Assembly: GCF_001463765.1 (NCBI RefSeq)
Contig: NZ_BBWK01000040.1
Location: 1-64,000, forward strand
Direction of reading: 5' to 3'
Origin: Aureimonas sp. AU4
Lineage (GTDB): Bacteria; Pseudomonadota; Alphaproteobacteria; Rhizobiales; Rhizobiaceae
Length of the DNA: 64,000 nucleotides
Shown here piece by piece: positions 1 to 7,832 of the stretch (positions are counted from its first letter, which is position 1; each line of letters starts with the position of its first letter). The notes beneath the pieces are model-generated. The model saw only the letters and a program-made list of their open reading frames with translations. It searched no databases and was not told the origin of the DNA. The position numbers were made by a program, and so were the translations under genes.

Positions 1-1
1 G

Positions 2-388
2 GCCCTCTCCGCCTGGCGCGCCGGGCGGCGGCGCGAGGCGCTGGCCGCGGGCGCCCGCTGGGCGGCGGACCGGTTCGTGGAATGGCTCTGCGACTACGGC
101 GAGAGCATGTCGCGCATCGTGCGCGCCTTCGTGATCCTGATCTTCGTCTTCGCCGTGCTCTACGGCCTGGCGGGCGGGCTGGTCCCGACGGGCGAAACGC
201 AGGGCACGCGCCACGCGGTCGACCTCATGAGCTACAGCGCGCTCAACATGATGACCGCCAACCCGCCCGCGATCGGCCTCGATCCCGTCGGCCGCTGGAC
301 CAACATCCTGGTCGGCCTTCAAGGGGCGGTCGGCATCATCCTGATGGGCCTCTTCGGCTTCGTGCTCGGCAACCGCATCCGGCGCTGA
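2..388 (+). CDS. C-terminal part of a channel-like membrane protein (5' end outside window)
   Basis: The reading frame is open to the left edge, so the true start lies upstream; the first internal ATG is at 77. Two hydrophobic segments are visible, one starting near IVRAFVILIF and one near the C-terminus (IILMGLFGFVLG), separated by a polar loop containing SALNMMTANPP. A helix, a pore-like loop and a second helix ending in short basic residues recalls Ion_trans_2-type domains, often found at the end of pentapeptide-repeat proteins. The K+ filter GYGD is absent. The family is inferred and the substrate unknown. It converges with katG. Confidence 0.55.
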   Translation, partial: ALSAWRAGRRREALAAGARWAADRFVEWLCDYGESMSRIVRAFVILIFVFAVLYGLAGGLVPTGETQGTRHAVDLMSYSALNMMTANPPAIGLDPVGRWTNILVGLQGAVGIILMGLFGFVLGNRIRR

Positions 389-398
389 GGCCCGGAGA

Positions 399-416
399 CC
401 CGCCCCGAAGGGCGGG
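399..416. terminator. GC hairpin between convergent genes
   Basis: A 7-bp perfect stem (CCCGCCC / GGGCGGG) with a CGAA loop lies in the 49-bp gap between the membrane protein and katG. There is no clear T tract, so it is only a possible bidirectional terminator. Confidence 0.4.
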
Positions 417-437
417 CCTCAAGTGTCGTTCGAAGGG

Positions 438-2726
438 TCAGCGGGCCACGTCGTAGCGGTCCAGCATCATCACCTTGTGCCAAGCGGCCACGAAGTCGCG
501 CGCGAAGCGCTCACGCGCGTCGTCCGAGGCATAGACCTCCGCGATCTCGCGCAGCTGCGAGTTCGAGCCGAACACGAGGTCGCAGCGCGTGGCCGTGTAG
601 CGCGGCGCGCCGCCCTCGCGCTCGCGCCCCTCGAAGACCTGGCTTGCGCCGTCCACCGGCGACCAGACCGTATCCATCGAGGTGAGGTTGCGGAACACGT
701 CGTTGGTCAGCACCCCGGGACGGTCGGTCAGCACGCCGTGCTTCGACCCGCCATAGGTGATGCCCAGCGCCTTCAGGCCGCCGTGGAGCACCGTCCATTC
801 CGGCGCGGTCAGTGAGAGCAGCATGGCGCGGTCGAGATACAGCTCCTCCGGCGAGACGCGGATGTCGATCGAGCGGTCCTGGTAGTTGCGGAACCCGTCC
901 GAGACGGGCTGCAGCCAGCGGAACTGCTCGACGTCGGTCAGCTCCTGCGTCGTGTCGCGCCGGCCCGGGACGAAGGGCACCGTGATCGGCGTGCCGGCGT
1001 CGCGCGCCGCCTTTTCCACGCCCGCACAGCCCGCCAGCACCACCATGTCGGCGAACGAGACGTGGCGTCCGCTACCGGACGCGTTGAAGCGCTCGGCGAT
1101 CGCCTCCAGCTTCGGGATGACGCGCTCCAGGCGCTCGGGCTCGTTCACCGCCCAGCCGCGCTGCGGCTGGAGGCGGATGCGCCCGCCGTTCGCCCCGCCG
1201 CGCTTATCGGAGACACGGTGGGTCGAGGCCGCCGCCCAGGCGACCGCCACGAGGTCGGTGACCGACAGGCCGCTCGCGAGCACCTCTTCCTTCAGGCGCG
1301 CGGCGTCGCTCTCGTTGATCGGGGTGAAGTCGAGCGGCGGGATCGGGTCCTGCCAGATCAGGTCCTCGGTCGGAACCTCGGGTCCGAGGTAGCGCACCTT
1401 CGGGCCCATGTCGCGGTGGGTCAGCTTGAACCAGGCGCGCGCGAAGGCGTCGGAGAAGGCGTCGAAGTCGTGAAGGAAGCGCTCGCACACCGCGCGGTAG
1501 GCCGGGTCCTCCTTCAGCGCGATATCGGAGGTCATCATCATCAGCGGGTTCATCTGGCCCCGGATGTGCGCGTCCGGCGTCCTCGGGGCGTCGGGATCGA
1601 CCGGCGTCCACTGGATCGAGCCGGCCGGGCTCTTGGTCTTGCGCCACTCGAAGCGGAAGAGGTTCTCGAGATAGCTGTTGTCCCAGCGTGTCGGATCCTG
1701 GGTCCAGGAGCCCTCGATGCCGTTGGTCATCGTGAACTCGGCGTTGCCCGAGCCCTCCGGATTGTGCCAGCCGAGGCCCATCGCCTCGATCGGCGAGTTC
1801 TCCGGCGCTCCGCCGATGCGGTCGGCCTTGACCATGCCGTGCGACTTGCCGAAGGCGTGGCCGCCCGCGATCAGGGCGACCGTCTCCTCGTCGTTCATCG
1901 CCATGCGGCCGAAGGACAGGCGGATGTCGCGCGCCGAATCCAGGGGATCGCCGTTGCCGTTCGGCCCTTCCGGGTCGACGTAGATCAGCGACTGGTGCGT
2001 GGCGGCGAGCGGGCTGTCGAGCTCGTAGGTCGCGTCCTTCGGGCCGCCCTGCCAGCGCAGGCCCCGGTTCACCATCTCCTCCGGATGGCCGGCCTTGGGA
2101 CCGTAGGGCGCCTCGTTCACCGGCTTGCCGTCCCAGCCTTCCGGTCCCCAGTAGGTGGCGCGGTCCGGCTCCCAGGCGTCGATGCGCCCGCCGCCGAAGC
2201 CGAACGTCTTGAAGCCCATGACCTCCAGAGCGCAGTTGCCGGTCAGCACCATGAGGTCGGCCCAGGACAGCGCGGCGCCGTATTTCTGCTTGATCGGCCA
2301 CAGGAGGCGGCGCGACTTGTCGGTGTTGCCGTTGTCCCACCACGAGTTGATCGGCGCGAAGCGCTGCATGCCCTGGCCCGCGCCGCCGCGCCCGTCGGCG
2401 ATGCGGTAGGTGCCGGCCGAATGCCAAGCCATGCGGATCATCTGCGGGCCGTAGTTGCCGTAGTCCGAGGGCCACCAGGAGACCGAGCTCGTCAGGAAGC
2501 GCTTGATGTCGCCCTTCACCGCCTCGAGGTCGAGCGCCTCGAAGGCGCGGGCGTAGTCGACGTCGCGCAAGGGATTGGCCTCGGGCGGGTTCTGGTGGAG
2601 GAGCTCCACCTTGAGGCGGTTCGGCCACCAGTGGTCGATCTGCGGCTCCGTGCCGACCGCGCCGCTGATCCGCGTGCCGCCGAACGGGCACACGCCCGTG
2701 CCCACGTCATCCATCTTCGTGTCCAT
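438..2726 (-). CDS. katG: Catalase-peroxidase KatG
   Basis: Bifunctional haem enzyme that dismutates H2O2 and has peroxidase activity. The 762 residues are normal for the family. The distal triad is R98, W101 and H102 (motif [12 protein letters not shown]) and the proximal haem ligand is H290 ([10 protein letters not shown]). The cross-linked Met-Tyr-Trp adduct that gives catalase activity is preserved as W101, Y249 and M275, with spacing that matches the M. tuberculosis enzyme. The duplicated C-terminal peroxidase-like domain is present. There is no signal peptide, so it is cytoplasmic. A GAGGA ribosome-binding site precedes the ATG. No oxyR is adjacent, so its regulation cannot be read from this window. 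Confidence 0.97.
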   Translation of the reverse strand: MDTKMDDVGTGVCPFGGTRISGAVGTEPQIDHWWPNRLKVELLHQNPPEANPLRDVDYARAFEALDLEAVKGDIKRFLTSSVSWWPSDYGNYGPQMIRMAWHSAGTYRIADGRGGAGQGMQRFAPINSWWDNGNTDKSRRLLWPIKQKYGAALSWADLMVLTGNCALEVMGFKTFGFGGGRIDAWEPDRATYWGPEGWDGKPVNEAPYGPKAGHPEEMVNRGLRWQGGPKDATYELDSPLAATHQSLIYVDPEGPNGNGDPLDSARDIRLSFGRMAMNDEETVALIAGGHAFGKSHGMVKADRIGGAPENSPIEAMGLGWHNPEGSGNAEFTMTNGIEGSWTQDPTRWDNSYLENLFRFEWRKTKSPAGSIQWTPVDPDAPRTPDAHIRGQMNPLMMMTSDIALKEDPAYRAVCERFLHDFDAFSDAFARAWFKLTHRDMGPKVRYLGPEVPTEDLIWQDPIPPLDFTPINESDAARLKEEVLASGLSVTDLVAVAWAAASTHRVSDKRGGANGGRIRLQPQRGWAVNEPERLERVIPKLEAIAERFNASGSGRHVSFADMVVLAGCAGVEKAARDAGTPITVPFVPGRRDTTQELTDVEQFRWLQPVSDGFRNYQDRSIDIRVSPEELYLDRAMLLSLTAPEWTVLHGGLKALGITYGGSKHGVLTDRPGVLTNDVFRNLTSMDTVWSPVDGASQVFEGREREGGAPRYTATRCDLVFGSNSQLREIAEVYASDDARERFARDFVAAWHKVMMLDRYDVAR

Positions 2727-2903
2727 GTCATCCTCGCGCGTCGACGGCCGCCCTTCCGCGCGCCGCGCCGGTCATGGCGGGCGGCGTGATGGTCTGGCGG
2801 GAAGGGTTCGGCAAGCGTCAGTTAGGCGGCCAACGATCCGTGGCCAGTGCGGCCGGGTCGCAGCCGCTCCGGCTGCGACAACCTGGCCCTCGGGATCGCG
2901 CGG

Positions 2904-2930
2904 GGCGGAGTGCCGTTTCGGCACCCCGCC
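2904..2930 (-). terminator. Hairpin downstream of the cupredoxin gene
   Basis: An 11-bp stem with one A-C mismatch (arms 2904-2914 and 2920-2930) starts 12 bp past the cupredoxin stop codon, in the 215-bp gap before katG. It lacks a strong T run. It probably ends the cupredoxin transcript. Confidence 0.5.
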
Positions 2931-2941
2931 CGGCGCTTCGG

Positions 2942-3370
2942 TCAGCCCTTCACGGTGAAGGGCGCCACCATGCCGGCGGCGACGTGGCCCTTGATGTTGC
3001 AGATCAGCTCGTAGGCGCCGGGCGCGAGCTTCACCGTCAGCTTGCCGGACTGGCCGGCCTTGAGGTCGGAGACCTCGCCCATGCTCATCAGCTTCTTCTC
3101 GTCGACCCGGTTCTTGGCGGGATCGACCTTGAGCGTCTCGCCGGGCTTGTCGAGCTTGATCACCACCATCTCGTGCGGGGTGTTCGCCGCCACGTTGGCG
3201 ACCTGGAACGTCACCTCGCCGGCCGGCACCTCGCTCTTGTCGAGCTTGATCGCCATCTGCCCGCCGCGCTCGCCCACAAGCTGCACCGAGACGGTCTCGG
3301 CCGCGAAGGCCGGCGCGCTGAGAAGCAGGGCGCCGCAGGCGGCCCCGAGAACGACACGGTGAAGCTTCAT
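2942..3370 (-). CDS. Secreted cupredoxin (type 1 copper protein)
   Basis: A 142-residue protein with a signal peptide of about 23 residues (cleavage near AFAAE) followed by one plastocyanin/azurin-like domain. The type 1 copper ligands are visible as H66 (NTPHEM), C124, H129 and M134 (ELICNIKGHVAAGM). It should act as a periplasmic electron carrier or copper-binding protein. It diverges from a cytochrome b561 gene, a plausible membrane redox partner. The physiological partner is inferred. Confidence 0.88.
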   Translation of the reverse strand: MKLHRVVLGAACGALLLSAPAFAAETVSVQLVGERGGQMAIKLDKSEVPAGEVTFQVANVAANTPHEMVVIKLDKPGETLKVDPAKNRVDEKKLMSMGEVSDLKAGQSGKLTVKLAPGAYELICNIKGHVAAGMVAPFTVKG

Positions 3371-3397
3371 GATGTTGTCCTATCTTGAAATAAAGGG

Positions 3398-3420
3398 ACA
3401 GGATTTACCTTTGCCTGTCA
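3398..3420. promoter_or_regulatory. Inverted repeat in the cupredoxin / cytochrome b561 divergent promoter
   Basis: GACAGG and CCTGTC half sites, separated by about 11 bp, lie in an unusually AT-rich 101-bp intergenic region between the two divergent redox genes. It could be an operator controlling both. No regulator can be named. Confidence 0.3.
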
Positions 3421-3471
3421 CCGCGCCATAAATAGGAAGACAATATTTCCAGATCAGGGCGCCTTCTATAC

Positions 3472-4032
3472 ATGTCCGTAATGTTCGACCGCCGCGGCGA
3501 CACGTCGCCGCCCCGCCCCCTTCCCGCCGCCCTGCGCCGGTTCCACTGGGCGACCGTCGCGCTTCTCGTCGTCATGTTCGCGCTCGCCTGGACGTTCGAC
3601 GCGCTCGGGCCCAGCCCGGTCAGCGCGACGCTGGTCGACCTTCACCGCTCCTTCGGCCTCCTGATCCTCGCGGTCGTGGCGCTGCGCCTCCTGTGGCGCC
3701 TGACCCACCGGGTCGAGCCGCTGGCGGGGGCGGCGCCGCGCTGGGAGCGGTGGCTGGCGTCCGGCGTCCAGGCCGCGCTCTACCTCGCGCTCCTCGCCAT
3801 GCCGCTCGTCGGCTGGCTAGCCTCCGCCATGGCGGGCGACACGGTGCGCCTCTTCGGCCTCGCCCTGCCGGACTTCGTCCCCATGAACGAGGACCGGAGC
3901 GACCGGCTCTTCGAATTCCACGGCTTCCTGGGATGGGTCATCCTGGCGCTTGCCGCGCTGCACGTGCTGGGCGCGCTGCGCCACCACTTCCTGAAGCGCG
4001 ACGGGCTCCTGAACCGGATGCGGATCGGCTGA
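3472..4032 (+). CDS. Cytochrome b561
   Basis: A four-helix di-haem membrane protein of the bacterial cytochrome b561 (CybB/YceJ) family, 186 residues. Likely haem ligands are H25, H58, H150 and H164, placed in hydrophobic segments as expected for two b haems. Such proteins pass electrons between quinol or superoxide and periplasmic acceptors. It starts 101 bp from the divergent cupredoxin gene, which suggests a shared redox role. The ATG at 3472 has a weak ribosome-binding site, and a second ATG at 3481 is possible. Confidence 0.9.
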   Translation: MSVMFDRRGDTSPPRPLPAALRRFHWATVALLVVMFALAWTFDALGPSPVSATLVDLHRSFGLLILAVVALRLLWRLTHRVEPLAGAAPRWERWLASGVQAALYLALLAMPLVGWLASAMAGDTVRLFGLALPDFVPMNEDRSDRLFEFHGFLGWVILALAALHVLGALRHHFLKRDGLLNRMRIG

Positions 4033-4037
4033 GGCTC

Positions 4038-4661
4038 TCAGCCCGCGCGCGAGCGCCGACGGCTGACGAAGAACCAGCCCAGCGCGGCGAGGAGCGCGAG
4101 CACCACGAGGACGTCGGCCACGTGGAAGGCGGTCTTGAGCCGCGGGTCGTTCTCCCAGCCGCTGCCCAGCGACAGGCCGATGGAGGCGAGCGCGTAGCAC
4201 CAGATCCACGAGCCGACGAAGGTGAAGGCGTGGAAGGTCCAGACGTTCATCCGCGCGATGCCGGCCGGCAGGGCGACGAAGGTGCGCACAACCGGCAGAA
4301 GGCGCCCTAGGAAGATGGCGGCGGGGCCGAAGCGGGCGAAGAAGCGGTCGGCCAGCGCGAGCTCGGCCCGCCCGAAGACGGAATGGCGGCTGAACCGCTC
4401 CACCATCGCGCGCCCGCCGCGCGAGCCCGCGAGATAGGCCACCGCCGAGCCGAGGTTGCAGCCGATGGCGCCGGCGGTCGCGACGCCAAGAAGCGTGAAG
4501 CGCCCCTCGCCCACGAGATAGCCCGCGAAGGGCAGGACGATCTCGGAGGGGATCGGGATGCAGGCCGATTCCAGCGCCATCAGAAGGACGATGCCCGGCA
4601 AGCCCCCGGCCGAGATCACCGACACGACGACGCTCGAGATCGCAGCCAGGATGCCGTTCAT
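4038..4661 (-). CDS. DedA family membrane protein
   Basis: A 207-residue polytopic inner-membrane protein of the DedA/VTT family, implicated in lipid carrier (undecaprenyl-phosphate) translocation and membrane homeostasis. Both hallmark motifs are present: ESACIPIPSEIVLPFAGY near the N-terminus and GRLLPVVRTFVALPAGIARM in the middle. The frame stays open upstream to 4826, but that extension is arginine/proline-rich and shows no homology. I therefore start at the ATG at 4661 (MNGILAAIS). It converges with cytochrome b561, leaving 5 bp. Confidence 0.9.
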   Translation of the reverse strand: MNGILAAISSVVVSVISAGGLPGIVLLMALESACIPIPSEIVLPFAGYLVGEGRFTLLGVATAGAIGCNLGSAVAYLAGSRGGRAMVERFSRHSVFGRAELALADRFFARFGPAAIFLGRLLPVVRTFVALPAGIARMNVWTFHAFTFVGSWIWCYALASIGLSLGSGWENDPRLKTAFHVADVLVVLALLAALGWFFVSRRRSRAG

Positions 4662-4882
4662 GGGGGTCGCTCGCCTCTTGTGAATCCGCCCGCCCGGAGG
4701 AGGATCGGGCAAGCGGCGCCTTCCTGCGCCACAAACGCCCCGCTTGGAAAGGGGCGGCGCGGGCCGTGGCCTATACGGATCGGTAAGGCCGGCGCACCGC
4801 CCGCCTGGATTCGCGGGGCTACCCAAGGTGCCGCGCGCGAGCCATAAGCCGACGCGCCATCCCCCGAAGGACCCGCCCCGCC

Positions 4883-5842
4883 ATGACCGACGCCCCTTCC
4901 TCCGCCCTCGTGGTCGACACCGACGGCGGCGTCGACGACGCGCAGGCGCTTCTAATGCTGCTCGGCGCGGGGCGCGTGCCGGCGCTGGTCACGACGGTCT
5001 TCGGCAACGTCGCGCTGAAGGCCGCCACGCGCAACGTCCTGGCGACGCTCGCGAGCGGCGGCGCGGGTCACGTGCCGGTGCATCCCGGCGCCGCGCGCCC
5101 GCTGCTCGCGCCCCGCATCGAGGCGCGGCACATCCACGGCGAGGACGGGCTCGGCGGCGCGCCGCGCCCGCAGAACCATGCGCCGGCGCGCGAAGAGGGC
5201 GCGGTGGACGCCCTGCGCGCGCTTCTGCGCAAGGCCGCGCCCGCCAGCGTCGACCTCCTTTTCCTCGGCCCGCTCACCAACCTCGCCATCCTTCTGTCGC
5301 TCGACCCGGGCGTCGCCCACGCCGTGCGCCGCCTCGTGATCATGGGCGGCACGCTGGAGGGGCGCGGCAACACGACGCCGGCGGCCGAGTTCAACATCGC
5401 CTCCGACCCCGAGGCCGCGCGCATCGTGCTCACCTCCGGCCTGCCGATCGAGCTCGTGCCCTGGGAGCCCTGCCGCCGCCACGTGATGACCGGCGACGAG
5501 ATCGAGGCCGTCTTCGCGGGCGCGTCCGACACGGAGGGGCGGCGCTTCTCCGAGGCGCTCGCCCTTCATGCCCGGCGCACCAACGCGTCCTACGGGGCGG
5601 GCGACGTCTTCCGCTTCGTGGACCCGCTCGCCGCCGCCCTCCTTCTCGAACCCGCGATCGCGCGGCGCACGAGCCGCGCCTCGCTCGACGTCGTGCTCGG
5701 CGAGGGGCCGGGGCGCGGCATGGTGCTGGTGGACCCGAGCGGGCGGCTCGGCACGCCCGAGGTTCTCCTCCTCGAAGAAGCGGACCCGGCACGCCTGCGC
5801 GCACTCTTTGCCGCCTCGGTGGATCCCGCGGCCAACGGCTGA
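4883..5842 (+). CDS. Inosine-uridine preferring nucleoside hydrolase family protein
   Basis: A 319-residue N-ribosyl hydrolase that cleaves nucleosides to base and ribose. The Ca2+- and ribose-binding N-terminal motif is seen as DTDGGVDDA (D12, D14, D18, D19), with Gly in place of the usual Pro. Later family signatures LGPLTNLA and AEFNIASDPEAA are intact. There is no signal peptide, so it is cytoplasmic. Substrate preference cannot be told from the sequence. A purine nucleoside permease-type protein lies elsewhere in the window (39.6 kb), but no transporter is adjacent. Confidence 0.9.
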   Translation: MTDAPSSALVVDTDGGVDDAQALLMLLGAGRVPALVTTVFGNVALKAATRNVLATLASGGAGHVPVHPGAARPLLAPRIEARHIHGEDGLGGAPRPQNHAPAREEGAVDALRALLRKAAPASVDLLFLGPLTNLAILLSLDPGVAHAVRRLVIMGGTLEGRGNTTPAAEFNIASDPEAARIVLTSGLPIELVPWEPCRRHVMTGDEIEAVFAGASDTEGRRFSEALALHARRTNASYGAGDVFRFVDPLAAALLLEPAIARRTSRASLDVVLGEGPGRGMVLVDPSGRLGTPEVLLLEEADPARLRALFAASVDPAANG

Positions 5843-5875
5843 GGGCGCCCGCCCGCGATCCGCAGGCACCCAAGG

Positions 5876-5895
5876 GGTGTTTCCCGTGAAACACC
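5876..5895. promoter_or_regulatory. parS-like palindrome, degenerate copy (TGTTTCCCGTGAAACA)
   Basis: Positions 5878-5893 match the bacterial parS consensus TGTTTCACGTGAAACA except for one central base (A to C). The 8-bp arms GGTGTTTC/GAAACACC are perfect. It sits in a 122-bp gap after the nucleoside hydrolase stop, so a hairpin terminator is the alternative reading. Three perfect core copies exist elsewhere in the window. Confidence 0.5.
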
Positions 5896-5964
5896 CTCGA
5901 CAGGGGATCGCCCCGCGCCAGTTGCAGCGCCTCGCATCGGGCGGGACGAACGGGAGAGCTATCC

Positions 5965-6957
5965 ATGAAACAGCGCGACTTCGGGCGCACGGGCTGGCGC
6001 GTCGGCGAGATCGGTTTCGGCGCCTGGGCGATCGGCGGCTCCTGGGGTGACGTTTCCGAGGACGACGCGGTGGCGACCCTCCACGCCGCGCTCGACAGCG
6101 GCGTCACCTTCCTCGACACGGCCGACGTCTACGGCGACGGGCGCTCCGAGCGCCTGATCGCGCGCGTCCTCAAGGAGCGCGGCGGAGCCGAGCGCCCCGT
6201 CGTCGCCACCAAGGCCGGGCGCCGCCTGCAGCCCCACGCGGCGGACGGCTACACGCTCGAGAACCTCGAAGCCTTCGTCGACCGGAGCCTCGGGAATCTC
6301 GAGGTCGAGACGCTCGACCTCGTCCAGCTCCATTGCCCGCCGACCGAGGTCTACGACCGGCCCGAGGTCTTCGGCGCGATGGAGCGGCTCGTGGAGAAGG
6401 GCAAGATCCGCTTCCACGGCGTCTCGGTGGAGCGCGTCGACGAGGCGCTGGGCGCTATTCGCCAGCCGGGCGTAGCGAGCGTCCAGATCATCTACAACCT
6501 CTTCCGCCAGCGCCCGGCCGACGACTTCTTTCCGGCGGCCCGCGCCGCCGGAACGGCGATGATCGTGCGCGTGCCTTTGGCGAGCGGCCTCCTGACGGGC
6601 CGCATCGACCGCTCCACGCAGTTCGCGAGCGACGACCACCGCAACTTCAACCGGCACGGCGAAGCCTTCGACGTCGGCGAGACCTTCTCGGGCGTGCCCT
6701 TCGAGGCGGCGCTGGAGGCGGTGGAGGCGCTGCGCCCGCTCGTGCCGGAGGGCTCGGGCGGCATGGCGGCCTTCGCGCTGCGCTGGATCCTGATGGAGGA
6801 CGCCGTCAGCGTCGTGATCCCTGGCGGGCGGCGGGCGGACCAGGCGCGCGGCAACGCGGCCGCCGGCGATCTCGCCCCGCTGCCGGCCGAGACGATGGCG
6901 GCGGCGCGCGAGATCTACGGCCGGATCGTCGCGCCGCACGTCCACGCGCGCTGGTGA
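5965..6957 (+). CDS. Aldo/keto reductase
   Basis: A 330-residue NADPH-dependent oxidoreductase with a TIM-barrel fold. The catalytic tetrad is recognisable: D51 and Y56 (FLDTADVYGDGRSE), K83 (VVATKAG) and H123 (LVQLHCPP). The NADP-binding end is represented by VVIPGGRRADQARGN. Motif spacing matches the YajO/Gcy-type bacterial aldo/keto reductases that act on sugars or aldehydes. The ATG at 5965 follows a GGGAGAG-type ribosome-binding site. It is probably cotranscribed with the next gene, 76 bp downstream. Confidence 0.92.
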   Translation: MKQRDFGRTGWRVGEIGFGAWAIGGSWGDVSEDDAVATLHAALDSGVTFLDTADVYGDGRSERLIARVLKERGGAERPVVATKAGRRLQPHAADGYTLENLEAFVDRSLGNLEVETLDLVQLHCPPTEVYDRPEVFGAMERLVEKGKIRFHGVSVERVDEALGAIRQPGVASVQIIYNLFRQRPADDFFPAARAAGTAMIVRVPLASGLLTGRIDRSTQFASDDHRNFNRHGEAFDVGETFSGVPFEAALEAVEALRPLVPEGSGGMAAFALRWILMEDAVSVVIPGGRRADQARGNAAAGDLAPLPAETMAAAREIYGRIVAPHVHARW

Positions 6958-7033
6958 GGCGCCGGGCGGTGGACAAGCGGGCGGGCGCGGGGCATCAAGC
7001 GCCCCGTCCCTCCCCCTCCCCGTCGAGCCGCCC

Positions 7034-7816
7034 ATGACCACGCTTCTCCAGCCCGGCGACCCCGAACCGGTCGGCCTGCTCCGTTCCAAGGCCGCCGCGC
7101 CGATCGTGCTTCTGGGCGACCATGCCGGGCGCGCCGTGCCGCAAAGCCTTGGAACCCTCGGCCTGCCGGACGCGGAGCTTTCGCGCCATATCGGCTGGGA
7201 CATCGGCATCCACGGCGTCTCGACGCGCCTGTCCGAGGCGCTCGGCGCCCCATACGTCTTCCAGCGCTATTCGCGCCTCGTGATCGACTGCAACCGCCGC
7301 CCCGGCCACCCGCAGTCGCTCGCGCCGATCAGCGACACGACCGAGGTGCCGGGCAATCTCGTGGTGTCGGACGAGGCCCGCGCGGCGCGCGAGCGCGAGA
7401 TCTTCCATCCCTACCAGGACGCGGTGGCGGAGCTTTTGGCCACGAGGCGCGCACGGGGTCTTCCGACCGTGGTCTTCGCCATGCATTCCTGCACCGACGC
7501 GCTGCGCGCGGACGGCGTCCATCGACCCTGGGAGATCGGCATCCTGGCGGACCAGGACTGGCGCGTCGGCGACGCCCTGATCGAGATCCTGCGCGAGGAG
7601 ACGCCCTTCACGGTCGGGCGCAACGAGCCCTATGTCGCGAGCGCCCTCAGCGACTACACGATCACCACCCACGCGGAAGGCGCCGGGCTTCCCTATGCCG
7701 AGATCGAGATCCGGCAGGACCTCATCGCGACCGACAGGGGACAGGCTGAATGGGCCACGCTCTGCGCCCGCCTGTTTCCCCGCGCGGTGGAGCGCTCTGG
7801 CGTCCTGGCGGGCTGA
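7034..7816 (+). CDS. N-formylglutamate amidohydrolase family protein
   Basis: A 260-residue member of the N-formylglutamate amidohydrolase family (PF05013), zinc hydrolases that release formate from N-formylglutamate or related N-acyl amino acids. Diagnostic segments are LLGDHAGRAVP, HIGWDIGIHG, YSRLVIDCNR and the late AGLPYAEIEIRQDLI. No hut genes are nearby, so a role in histidine breakdown is not supported by context. The true substrate may be a different N-acyl compound. It converges with the tadG-like gene, leaving 16 bp. Confidence 0.85.
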   Translation: MTTLLQPGDPEPVGLLRSKAAAPIVLLGDHAGRAVPQSLGTLGLPDAELSRHIGWDIGIHGVSTRLSEALGAPYVFQRYSRLVIDCNRRPGHPQSLAPISDTTEVPGNLVVSDEARAAREREIFHPYQDAVAELLATRRARGLPTVVFAMHSCTDALRADGVHRPWEIGILADQDWRVGDALIEILREETPFTVGRNEPYVASALSDYTITTHAEGAGLPYAEIEIRQDLIATDRGQAEWATLCARLFPRAVERSGVLAG

Positions 7817-7832
7817 GGGAACCCCGCGTTCG

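Noticed and set aside
1062-2789. A 575-codon open frame antisense to katG
   Set aside because: It lies entirely over a well-supported katG, is Arg/Ala/Gly-rich and shows no motif; typical antisense shadow in GC-rich DNA.
5876-5895. Simple terminator as the only reading of the palindrome
   Set aside because: It can form a stem, but without a T tract, and its sequence matches parS except one base, so it is listed as parS-like with low-moderate confidence.
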